A DNA stretch of 14,490 nucleotides. Source: Alphaproteobacteria bacterium (GTDB lineage: Bacteria > Pseudomonadota > Alphaproteobacteria > JAEULC01). The translations under genes were made by a program, and so were the position numbers. The stretch's first letter is position 1. Every line of letters starts with the position of its first letter. The notes under the pieces are model-generated. The model was not told where the DNA came from. It saw only the letters and a program-made list of their open reading frames with translations, and searched no databases. The stretch lies in the NCBI GenBank assembly GCA_020851015.1, contig JADZDN010000097.1, forward strand, positions 1 to 14,490. The letters are read 5' to 3'. Shown here piece after piece: positions 1 through 6,662 of the stretch.

Positions 1-261
1 CCGATCTTCCCGCAGTGCGGATTCTCGGCCGCCGTTGTGGGCGTGCTGACGCATCTCGGCGTCAAGTTCAAGGGCATCAACATCCTCGAGGATCCCGAGC
101 TGCGCCAGGGCATCAAGGAATTCTCGAACTGGCCGACCATTCCCCAGCTCTACGTCAAGGGCGAGTTCATCGGCGGCTGCGACATCGTGCGCGAGATGTA
201 CCAGTCGGGCGAGCTGCAGCAGGTGCTGGGCCAGAAGGGCATCGCCACCAAGGCCGCCTGA
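1..261 (+). CDS. grxD: Monothiol glutaredoxin, Grx4/GrxD family (5' end missing)
   Basis: The window opens inside this gene; 86 codons in frame 1 are visible up to the TGA at 259-261. The visible protein starts [11 protein letters not shown], which holds the CGFS active-site motif of monothiol glutaredoxins (usual length about 105-115 residues, so roughly 20-25 N-terminal residues are missing). Other family hallmarks follow: a [19 protein letters not shown] stretch with the cis-proline TIP loop that binds glutathione, and the GGCD motif. Proteins of this family bind a [2Fe-2S] cluster with glutathione, often with BolA partners, and pass clusters to target proteins in the cytosol; that role is family knowledge. 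The next gene starts 22 bp downstream, so co-transcription is possible. In alphaproteobacteria this gene often lies beside bolA, which would be to the left and is not visible. Identification is very secure; the upstream start cannot be seen. Confidence 0.95.
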   Translation, partial: PIFPQCGFSAAVVGVLTHLGVKFKGINILEDPELRQGIKEFSNWPTIPQLYVKGEFIGGCDIVREMYQSGELQQVLGQKGIATKAA

Positions 262-283
262 TCGGCTGCTCGCCGTCTAGCCC

Positions 284-1264
284 ATGAAAATCTGCGTCGT
301 CGGCGCCGGCGCGGTCGGCGGCGCGCTGGCGGCGCTGCTCGTGCGCGGCGGGCACGCGGTCTCGGTGGTGGCGCGCGGCGCGCATCTCCGGGCGATCCAG
401 GCGCGCGGGCTGACCTTGCGGGCGGGCGGCGAGACGTTGGTCCAGAGCTGCCCGGCCAGCGACGATCCCGCGGATTTCGGCGCGCAGGACATCATCCTGA
501 TCGGGCTCAAGGCGCACGCGGTGGCGCCGATGCTGCCGCGCCTGGCGCCGCTGCTGGGCCCCGACACGGTGGTCATCCCGGCGCTCAACGGCATTCCCTG
601 GTGGTACTTCCACAAGTCCGGCGGCGCCTTCGAAGGCCAGGCGGTGCGCTGCCTCGATCCCGACGGCGCGATGCTGGCGGCGCTCGATCCGGCGCGGATC
701 CTCGGCTGCGTGGTCTTCGGCGCGGGCGACGTGCCCGAACCGGGCGTGGTGCGCCAGACCAGCGCCGACCAGCCGCTGACCCTGGGCGAGCCCGACGGGT
801 CGGCGTCGCCCCGTCTTGCCCGCATCGCCGCGGCGCTCGGCGTGCCGGGCATGAAGATCACGGCCGAGCGGCGCATCCGCGACGTGATCTGGACCAAGCT
901 CCTGGGCAATGTCGCCTTCAATCCGGTCAGCGCGCTGGCGCGGGCGAACATGCAGCAGGTCATGGGCCACCCGCGCCTCGCCGCTCTGGTGCGCGCGCTG
1001 ATGGGCGAGACGATGGCCGTGGGACGCGCCCACGGCGTCAGCTTCACCATGACGGTCGACCAGCGCCTGGGCATGGCCGCGCGGCTCGGCCCGGTGAAGC
1101 CGTCGATGCTGCAGGACGTGGAGCAGGGGCGGCCGATGGAGGTCGAGGCGATCGTCGGCGCGGTCGCCGAGCTGGGGCGGCTGGCCGGCGTGCCGACGCC
1201 CACGGTCGACGCCGTCCACGCGCTGATCGCCGGCCGCGACGCGACGCTGCAACAAGGCGGCTGA
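284..1264 (+). CDS. 2-dehydropantoate 2-reductase (ketopantoate reductase family)
   Basis: This is a 326-residue protein of the ApbA/PanE family, which uses NADPH to reduce 2-dehydropantoate to pantoate on the way to pantothenate and CoA in the cytosol. The N-terminus MKICVVGAGAVGG is a Rossmann dinucleotide-binding fold with a GxGxxG motif at residues 8-13. An NGIPWWYF segment near residue 105 is typical of the longer members of the family. The catalytic lysine is probably K205 in IWTKLLGN, followed by a conserved NPVSAL stretch. The C-terminal helical domain contains SMLQDVEQGRPMEVEAI, with glutamates at the positions that bind the pantoyl part of the substrate in characterised enzymes. The family is often duplicated and some copies act on other 2-keto acids, so I give no panE symbol. 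The ATG at 284 begins exactly at the Rossmann strand; no clear Shine-Dalgarno precedes it. It probably shares a transcript with the glutaredoxin gene. Confidence 0.88.
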   Translation: MKICVVGAGAVGGALAALLVRGGHAVSVVARGAHLRAIQARGLTLRAGGETLVQSCPASDDPADFGAQDIILIGLKAHAVAPMLPRLAPLLGPDTVVIPALNGIPWWYFHKSGGAFEGQAVRCLDPDGAMLAALDPARILGCVVFGAGDVPEPGVVRQTSADQPLTLGEPDGSASPRLARIAAALGVPGMKITAERRIRDVIWTKLLGNVAFNPVSALARANMQQVMGHPRLAALVRALMGETMAVGRAHGVSFTMTVDQRLGMAARLGPVKPSMLQDVEQGRPMEVEAIVGAVAELGRLAGVPTPTVDAVHALIAGRDATLQQGG

Positions 1265-1365
1265 GACAGCAGCGGCCCAATATTGCCGTATGCCGGACCT
1301 ATTTACGCCAAGAATGCATCTTTAGGGTGTGGGCATCGCCGTTTCACTCCTGACAGGGGCGGCTC

Positions 1366-3228
1366 ATGCCTCCGGCCATTCAAGCCAAGTCGATTTCCAT
1401 TCCCTGGACCCTGGACCAGCTTCTCCTGACCGTGCGGCGGCTCCCGCTGCCGGTCGCTGCATCGGTCGCTTTCGCGGTTGTGTCGATTGCCGATGTGCAT
1501 GGCCTCGCTTTCGATTTTGGACAAGTTCGTGCGGATGCTCAGAAATCACTGGCCCTGGCCTTCTTCTGGACGCTCGCCGCCAGCCTGTTCGTTCGCACGC
1601 TGGGATGGCCAGAATGGCTTGGATGGCTCTTGGGGCTCGCCGCAAGCGCCGCGACGCTGCGCCTTCTGATTGTCACGCCGGATGCCGTCTATTCCCCGGC
1701 GCTGCTGTTGGGCGAGGCCGCGATCCTGCTGACGATCGTCGCGGCGTTCCCGCGATTTTGGATCGACGACGACGAAGCATTGTGGCGATTCGTCGGCGCC
1801 GCGCTCGAGGGGTGTCTCATCGCCTTGGTTGCCGCCGGCTTGCTTGGACTCGGCCTGACGTCGCTCGTCGGCAGCCTGCACTATCTCTTTGGGTTGTGGT
1901 TGGACGGCCGAGTCTACATAGACACCTGGGTCCTGGCGCTGGCCGTCATATGGCCGCTGTGGGCGCTGAGCACCGTGCCGGACCCAGCCAAACCCGACGC
2001 GGTGTCGCCGCTGCAATTCACCGGTGCGCTCAACCTTCTGGTCGACTGGGTGCTGGTCCCCGTCGGGTGTGCCTATTTGCTCGTCCTCTATGCCTATGCC
2101 GCCAAGATCGCCATCGCCTGGGAGCTTCCGCGCGGCAATGTCGCCCTGATGGTTCACGGATTCGGAGCATATGGCGCAGCGCTATGGCTTGTGGCTTGGC
2201 CGCGGCGCGATACGGCCGCCACTCTCACGCGCCTGTTTCATCGTTGGTTCTTCCGATTGCTTTCGGTTCCCCTGGCATTGTTGTTTGTCGGGGTGAGCGA
2301 ACGTGTCGTGGCCTATGGCTGGACCGAGCCGCGCGTCATGGTCGCTGCCGGCGGCGCGTGGCTGGCCGCAATGGCGGGACTGTTCGCGTTCGCCTCTCGC
2401 CGCCTGCCGATCAAGTTGATTCCCTTGTCGCTGGCTGTCTTGTGTCTTGCAATTTCGTTCGGGCCTTGGGGCGTCGTTTCCGTATCGGTGCGCGACCAGC
2501 ATGCGCGGCTGTCGACGCTGCTGGCGCGCCACGGCATTCTCGTCGGAGGTGCGGTCGTGCAGGCGACCGGAAAAGGCGCAGACCTGCCAAGCGTAGACCT
2601 CAGTTCGATCGCCTCGGCCATGCATTTCCTCGCGCAGCATGAACGCATGGATCTGATCGAGCCATGGTTCAAGGACGCCAAGCCCTGGACGTCAGAAATG
2701 TCCGACTTCGAGGTGGCTGCTGGCGCCTTGGCGGCAATGGGCCTTCGCGCCGTTGACGCATGGGGACGGCCTGCCGGATCCAGATATCACCAAATCACGA
2801 CAGCATATGGCAATCTCTCTCCTGTACACCGCGGCCAAGTGCTGGTCCTCGACATCAACGGGTACGAGTTCGTCGGAAAAGCATTTCTTGGGAATGACAG
2901 CAAAGATCAGACACTTGAAACGGTCGCGCGGGATCGCGTCTTCGCCGTGCGATTCGAGCCGACCGGCGGCGTCCTGCGCCTGCTGTTCCCGCGCGGCGAG
3001 GAACTTGTCGCCGATCTGGGCCCCGGCCTTGTGGCTCTTGCCGCCGCCGGTCCAAGCGGCGTGGCATTGTCGCTGGAACAGTCGAATCCGGCCGTCGTCA
3101 ACGTGAGAAGCGACGCTGGTGCGCGGGCGAGGATTGTGATCGAGCGCGCGCGGGTCGAACTGCGCCCGGGCGCGATTGGCGTGAATAGTATCAGCCTGTG
3201 GATCGCTCTCGACGAGGGTAGGCGCTGA
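1366..3228 (+). CDS. DUF4153 multi-pass membrane protein with large C-terminal soluble domain
   Basis: This is a 620-residue protein. Roughly residues 27-370 form about ten hydrophobic segments separated by short charged loops. The core LYAYAAKIAIAWELPRGN (about 241-258) and the later YGWTEPRVMV (317-326) match the pattern I know for the DUF4153 family, whose function is not established. The last 250 residues (about 371-620) are mostly hydrophilic, beta-rich in appearance, and start with a VRDQHARLSTLLARHGIL segment common to these proteins. Here the tail is long and ends cleanly at TGA 3226-3228. An AGGGG at 1355-1359 lies 6 bases before the ATG and supports this start. Base composition is noticeably less GC-rich and third-position choice less extreme than in the flanking genes, which could mean later acquisition or relaxed selection. 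Family assignment is fairly sure; the role is unknown. No neighbouring gene suggests a partner. Confidence 0.75.
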   Translation: MPPAIQAKSISIPWTLDQLLLTVRRLPLPVAASVAFAVVSIADVHGLAFDFGQVRADAQKSLALAFFWTLAASLFVRTLGWPEWLGWLLGLAASAATLRLLIVTPDAVYSPALLLGEAAILLTIVAAFPRFWIDDDEALWRFVGAALEGCLIALVAAGLLGLGLTSLVGSLHYLFGLWLDGRVYIDTWVLALAVIWPLWALSTVPDPAKPDAVSPLQFTGALNLLVDWVLVPVGCAYLLVLYAYAAKIAIAWELPRGNVALMVHGFGAYGAALWLVAWPRRDTAATLTRLFHRWFFRLLSVPLALLFVGVSERVVAYGWTEPRVMVAAGGAWLAAMAGLFAFASRRLPIKLIPLSLAVLCLAISFGPWGVVSVSVRDQHARLSTLLARHGILVGGAVVQATGKGADLPSVDLSSIASAMHFLAQHERMDLIEPWFKDAKPWTSEMSDFEVAAGALAAMGLRAVDAWGRPAGSRYHQITTAYGNLSPVHRGQVLVLDINGYEFVGKAFLGNDSKDQTLETVARDRVFAVRFEPTGGVLRLLFPRGEELVADLGPGLVALAAAGPSGVALSLEQSNPAVVNVRSDAGARARIVIERARVELRPGAIGVNSISLWIALDEGRR

Positions 3229-3267
3229 ACCCTGGTTGGCCGACCTTCGCCAAGGCGCAAAGGACGA

Positions 3268-3306
3268 CCGCCAAGATCGCATCGCCATCCGATGCGGACT
3301 TGGCGG
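3268..3306. promoter_or_regulatory. Two-part inverted repeat (strong hairpin) upstream of aapJ
   Basis: An outer 8-bp perfect stem, CCGCCAAG (3268-3275) with CTTGGCGG (3299-3306), encloses a 2x2 internal bulge and an inner 7-bp perfect stem, CGCATCG (3278-3284) with CGATGCG (3290-3296), around a 5-base loop. No T-run follows, so it is not a classical intrinsic terminator. It lies 40 bp past the end of the DUF4153 gene and 24 bp before the candidate -35 box of the aap operon. It could help end the upstream transcript or be a dyad operator. The symmetry is directly visible; the function is inferred. Confidence 0.5.
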
Positions 3307-3329
3307 CGCCAACCCGGGCCGCAGCGCAA

Positions 3330-3359
3330 TTGAGCTTTTGCCCCCAAGGGCCGTAATCT
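3330..3359 (+). promoter_or_regulatory. Candidate sigma-70 type promoter for the aap operon
   Basis: TTGAGC (3330-3335, candidate -35) and TAATCT (3354-3359, candidate -10) are separated by 18 bases in an otherwise GC-rich stretch. Transcription would start near 3366, leaving an untranslated leader of about 29 bases that contains the GAGGAA Shine-Dalgarno (3380-3385). Position, spacing and match to consensus are all reasonable, but no transcript evidence is available. Confidence 0.45.
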
Positions 3360-3394
3360 ACGCGCCCCGCCGTCCAACCGAGGAATACGCCGCA

Positions 3395-4429
3395 ATGAAG
3401 AATTTCGCCCCCGCCCTGGCCGGGCTTGCCGCCGGCCTGATCGGCCTTGCCGCCGCCGCGCAGCCGCTTTCCGCCGCCACGCTGGACAGCGTGCGCGAGC
3501 GCGGCTTCGTCAACTGCGGCGTCGGCGAGAATTTCCCCGGCTTCTTCGCGCCGGACAGCGCGGGAAAATGGTCCGGCCTCGATGTCGATTTCTGCCGCGC
3601 CCTGTCGGCCGCGATCTTCAACGATCCGGACAAGGTGAAGTATCTGCCGGCCACGCCCGCCGCGCGCTTCGCGCACTTGCAGTCCAGCCAGGTCGACCTG
3701 CTGTCGCGCTCGGTCACCTGGACCATGTCGCGCGACGCCGGGCTGGGCTTGAGCTTCTCCGGCGTCACCTTCTTCGACGGCCAGGGCTTCATGGTGCGTA
3801 AGGCGCTGAACGCCAAGAGCGCCAGGGACCTCGACGGCGCCACGGTCTGCACCCAGACCGGCACCACGACCGAGCTGAACCTCGCGGACTATTTCCGCGC
3901 CAACAACCTGAAATACACCCCGGTCGTGTTCGAGACGACCGACCAGGTCGTGGCCGCCTACGAGGCGCAGCGCTGCGATGTCTACACCACCGACAAGTCG
4001 ACCCTCGCCGCGCGCCTCGGCAAGCTCAAGGATCCCGCCGCGCACGTGATCCTGCCCGAGACGATCTCCAAGGCCGCCAACGGCCCGGTGGTGCGCCAGG
4101 GCGATGGGCAATGGGCCAACATCGTGCGCTGGACCTTGAACGCGCTGATCGCGGCCGAGGAGCTGGGCATCACGGCGGCCACGGTCGACCAGGTGAAGGC
4201 GAGCAGCAAGGATCCGGAAGTCCGCCGCCTGCTGGGCGCGGACGGCGAGCTCGGCAAGCTGATGGGGCTCGACAACGCCTGGGCCGCAAACGTCATCAAG
4301 GCCGTCGGGAACTACGGCGAGATGTACGACCGCAACCTGGGCCCGAAGGGCGCGGTGCCGATCCCGCGCGACGGGTTGAACCGGCTTTGGAGCAAGGGCG
4401 GCCTGCTGTTCTCGCCGTCGTTCCAGTGA
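3395..4429 (+). CDS. aapJ: General L-amino acid ABC transporter, periplasmic binding protein
   Basis: This is a 344-residue solute-binding protein of the SBP_bac_3 class. The first 28 or so residues, MKNFAPALAGLAAGLIGLAA followed by AAQPLSA, form a typical Sec signal peptide, so the protein is periplasmic. The mature part carries features characteristic of AapJ: RGFVNCGV, WSGLDVDFCRAL, VDLLSRSVTWTMSRD, GQGFMVRK, VCTQTGTTTELNLADYFRAN, RCDVYTTDKS, GPVVRQGD and VGNYGEMYDRN. In rhizobia AapJ delivers a broad range of L-amino acids to the AapQ/AapM channel; that role is carried over by homology. ATG 3395 is preferred because it has GAGGAA 9 bases upstream and begins the signal peptide; an in-frame TTG at 3236 would run through the candidate promoter and hairpin. 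The final codons CAG-TGA are the first unit of the tandem repeat that follows. It heads an operon with aapQ and aapM. Confidence 0.94.
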   Translation: MKNFAPALAGLAAGLIGLAAAAQPLSAATLDSVRERGFVNCGVGENFPGFFAPDSAGKWSGLDVDFCRALSAAIFNDPDKVKYLPATPAARFAHLQSSQVDLLSRSVTWTMSRDAGLGLSFSGVTFFDGQGFMVRKALNAKSARDLDGATVCTQTGTTTELNLADYFRANNLKYTPVVFETTDQVVAAYEAQRCDVYTTDKSTLAARLGKLKDPAAHVILPETISKAANGPVVRQGDGQWANIVRWTLNALIAAEELGITAATVDQVKASSKDPEVRRLLGADGELGKLMGLDNAWAANVIKAVGNYGEMYDRNLGPKGAVPIPRDGLNRLWSKGGLLFSPSFQ

Positions 4430-4490
4430 GGGCCCACCCAGTGAGGGCCCGCCCAGTGACGGCCCGCCCAGTGAGGGCCCGCCCAGTGAC
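4424..4490. repeat. 15-bp tandem repeat, about 4.5 copies, with in-frame stops
   Basis: Units of CAGTGAGGGCCCGCC run head to tail: 4424-4438 (one change, A for G at 4436), 4439-4453 (exact), 4454-4468 (C for G at 4460), 4469-4483 (exact), then a partial CAGTGAC at 4484-4490. The first unit is the last codon and stop of aapJ (CAG TGA). Since 15 is a multiple of three, every copy places CAG-TGA in the aapJ frame, giving five consecutive in-frame stop codons. Each unit also holds GGGCCC or a near-palindrome. It fills almost the whole gap between aapJ and aapQ. Confidence 0.9.
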
Positions 4491-4509
4491 AGGCTGGTGA
4501 GGCGCGGGG

Positions 4510-5613
4510 TTGCGACCGCCTGACAGGCGCGCCGGTTCGGTCCAGCTGCTGATCTACCTGGCGGTCGCGGCGGTCGCGGTCGCCGCCGCGCTGTTCGCGA
4601 TCGAGACGCTGCGCGCGCGCGGCATCAAGGCGGGATTCGGCTTCCTGTGGAACACGGCCGGATTCGACATCGGCTTCACGCTGATCCCGTTCGACGCCAC
4701 CAGCTCCTATGGCCGCGCCTTCCTGGCGGCGCTGCTCAACACGCTGCTGGTCTCGGGCCTGGCGATCGTGCTGGCGAGCGCGATCGGCCTGGTCGTCGCC
4801 GTCGCGCGCCTGGCGCCGATCCCCGCGATCCGCGCCGCCGGCACGACCTATGTCGAGGCGGTGCGCAACACGCCTCTGCTGCTGCAGCTGCTGGCGCTCT
4901 ATTTCCTGCTGCTCGGCGCGCTGCCGCCGCCGCGCCAGTCCCTCGCCTTCGCCGGCGTGCTGGTCAACAACCGCGGCGTCTTCGTGCCGGCGCCGTCGAT
5001 CACGGTCGCGGCGGCCTACGCCTTGCTCGCGCTCGTCGCGCTGGCAATCGTCTACCGCCTGTACCTGCGCCGGCTTGGGCCGGTCGTCGCGGGATTTTCC
5101 GCCGCCGGCGCCGCGGCGCTCGGCCTCGCCGCGCTGTCCCTGATGCGATGGGACCTGCCGGCGCTGCGCGGCTTGAACGTGCAGGGCGGCCTGGCGCTGG
5201 TGCCCGAGTTCGCCGTGCTGGTGACGGCGCTCGCGGTCTACACCGCCGCTTTCGTCGCCGAGACCTTCCGCAGCGGCTTTCTCGCCGTGCCGCCCGGCCA
5301 GTGGGAGGCCGGCGTCGCGCTGGGCCTCGGCCGCGCCCGCACGCTGCGCCTGGTGGTGCTGCCGCAGGCCGTGCGCGCCGCGCTGCCGCCGCTCGCCAGC
5401 CAGTACGTCAACGTGATCAAGGCGTCCTCGCTCGCCGCCGCCGTCGGCTTCCCCGACCTGATGCAGGTCTTCGGCAAGACCACGCTGAACCAGACCGGCC
5501 AGGCGGTCGAGGTGATCGCCATGACGATGGCGGTCTACCTCGCGATCAGCATGGCCGTGGCCGGGGCGACCCAGCTTTACGAGCGCAGCGGCCAGGGCGG
5601 GGCGCGGGCATGA
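4510..5613 (+). CDS. aapQ: General L-amino acid ABC transporter, permease AapQ
   Basis: This is a 367-residue inner-membrane permease of the polar amino-acid (HAAT/PAAT) type. It begins with one hydrophobic helix (about 11-30), then a periplasmic segment with RGIKAGFGFLWNTAGFDIG, which is characteristic of AapQ/BztB proteins. The transport domain follows with VEAVRNTPLLLQLLALYF and a long insertion of further membrane segments. The EAA loop that contacts the ATPase begins at E266 (EAGVALGLGRARTLRLVVLPQA) and continues to NVIKASSLA. The start is a TTG at 4510: an in-frame TGA at 4498-4500 rules out anything upstream, and GAGG at 4499-4502 is 7 bases before it. The ATG of aapM overlaps the stop (ATGA). 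With AapM it should form the membrane channel for amino acids captured by AapJ. Identification is secure; the non-ATG start is likely but unproven. Confidence 0.92.
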   Translation: MRPPDRRAGSVQLLIYLAVAAVAVAAALFAIETLRARGIKAGFGFLWNTAGFDIGFTLIPFDATSSYGRAFLAALLNTLLVSGLAIVLASAIGLVVAVARLAPIPAIRAAGTTYVEAVRNTPLLLQLLALYFLLLGALPPPRQSLAFAGVLVNNRGVFVPAPSITVAAAYALLALVALAIVYRLYLRRLGPVVAGFSAAGAAALGLAALSLMRWDLPALRGLNVQGGLALVPEFAVLVTALAVYTAAFVAETFRSGFLAVPPGQWEAGVALGLGRARTLRLVVLPQAVRAALPPLASQYVNVIKASSLAAAVGFPDLMQVFGKTTLNQTGQAVEVIAMTMAVYLAISMAVAGATQLYERSGQGGARA

Positions 5614-6662
5614 ACGCGACCGGCGTCCTCGGCGCCTGGCGCCGCGTCGCGCCCGACCGCGTGTCGGCGGCGGCGCTGCTGCTGGCGCTGCTGCTGCTCG
5701 CGCTGGCGATCCCGCCGGTGCTGCGCTGGGCGGTGCTGGACGCCACGTTCGCCGGCCCGGCCTGCGACGGGCGCGGCGCGTGCTGGCCCTTCGTCGCCGA
5801 GCGCCTGCCGCAGTTCCTCTACGGCTACTATCCCGCGCCGCTGCGCTGGCGGCTGCACCTGGGCGGCCTGGCGCTGCTCGCGTGGTGCGGGCTCTTCGCC
5901 ATCCCCGGCTTCCGCCGCCGCGTCGCGCTGGCGACCGGCACGCTGGTCGCGACGCTGGCGCTGGGCTATGCGCTGGCGGCCGGCGGCTTGCTCGGCCTGC
6001 AGCCGGTCGAGGCCGGATTGTGGGGCGGGCTGTTCGTGACCCTGCTGCTGTCCTTCACCGCCATGGCCGTCTCGCTGCCCGCGGGGATCGCGCTGGCGCT
6101 CGCCCGCGCGGCGCGCAACCCCGTGCTGCGCGGGCTCGCCAGCGCCTTCGTCGAGATCATCCGCGGCGTGCCGCTGCTGGCGATCCTGTTCATGGCGGTG
6201 GTGCTGCTGCCGCTGTTCCTGCCCTGGCAGGGCGGCATCGGCCTGTTCGCGCGGGTCGTCGTCGGCTTGTGCCTCTACGCGTCGGCCTACATGGCCGAGG
6301 CGGTGCGCGGCGCGCTCGACACCCTGCCCCAGGGCCAGTTCGACGCCGCCGCCGCGCTCGGCCTCGGCTACCGGCGCGCCACGCGGCTGGTGATCCTGCC
6401 CCAGGTCGTGCGGCGCGCCATTCCGAACATCATCAACATCTTCATCCAGATCCTGAAGGACTCGACGCTGGTGCTGATCGTCGGCGTCTACGACCTGCTG
6501 GGCATGGTCCAGCTCGCGGTCAGCGATCCCAAATGGCTGGGCCACGCGACCGAGGGCTTCGCCTTCGCCGGGCTGGTGTTCTTCGCGATCTGCTTCGCCA
6601 TCTCGCGCCTGAGCTTGCGGATCGAGCGCCTCATGAGCGCCGGCGAGGAGCGCATGGCATGA
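5610..6662 (+). CDS. aapM: General L-amino acid ABC transporter, permease AapM
   Basis: This is a 350-residue partner permease of AapQ. One membrane helix (about 19-41) is followed by a short periplasmic loop with two cysteines (GPACDGRGACWPFV) and QFLYGYYP, both typical of AapM. The BPD transport domain comes next, with VEIIRGVPLLAILFM and YASAYMAEAVRGALDTLPQGQ, then the ATPase-contacting EAA-type loop from about residue 244 (FDAAAALGLGYRRATRLVILPQ) and IQILKDSTLVLIVGVYDLL. ATG 5610 overlaps the aapQ stop by 4 bp, with AGGGCGG at 5594-5600 as Shine-Dalgarno, so translation is probably coupled. In known aap/bzt operons the next gene is the ATP-binding subunit (AapP). Here an MFS gene overlaps the aapM stop instead, so the ATPase must be encoded elsewhere. 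Confidence 0.93.
   Translation: MNATGVLGAWRRVAPDRVSAAALLLALLLLALAIPPVLRWAVLDATFAGPACDGRGACWPFVAERLPQFLYGYYPAPLRWRLHLGGLALLAWCGLFAIPGFRRRVALATGTLVATLALGYALAAGGLLGLQPVEAGLWGGLFVTLLLSFTAMAVSLPAGIALALARAARNPVLRGLASAFVEIIRGVPLLAILFMAVVLLPLFLPWQGGIGLFARVVVGLCLYASAYMAEAVRGALDTLPQGQFDAAAALGLGYRRATRLVILPQVVRRAIPNIINIFIQILKDSTLVLIVGVYDLLGMVQLAVSDPKWLGHATEGFAFAGLVFFAICFAISRLSLRIERLMSAGEERMA

Noticed and set aside
1329..2642. A 437-codon + strand frame overlapping the DUF4153 gene
   Set aside because: The alternative frame at 1366-3228 has coherent membrane segments and family motifs; this one is R/A/C-rich without structure.
3236..3394. Upstream TTG start extending AapJ by 53 residues
   Set aside because: The extension precedes a normal signal peptide, spans the hairpin and candidate promoter, and ATG 3395 has a good Shine-Dalgarno.
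4424..4490. 15-bp repeats considered as plasmid iterons or a CRISPR remnant
   Set aside because: No replication gene or AT-rich region is nearby and there are no spacers; the array is a slippage-type duplication between two genes of one operon.
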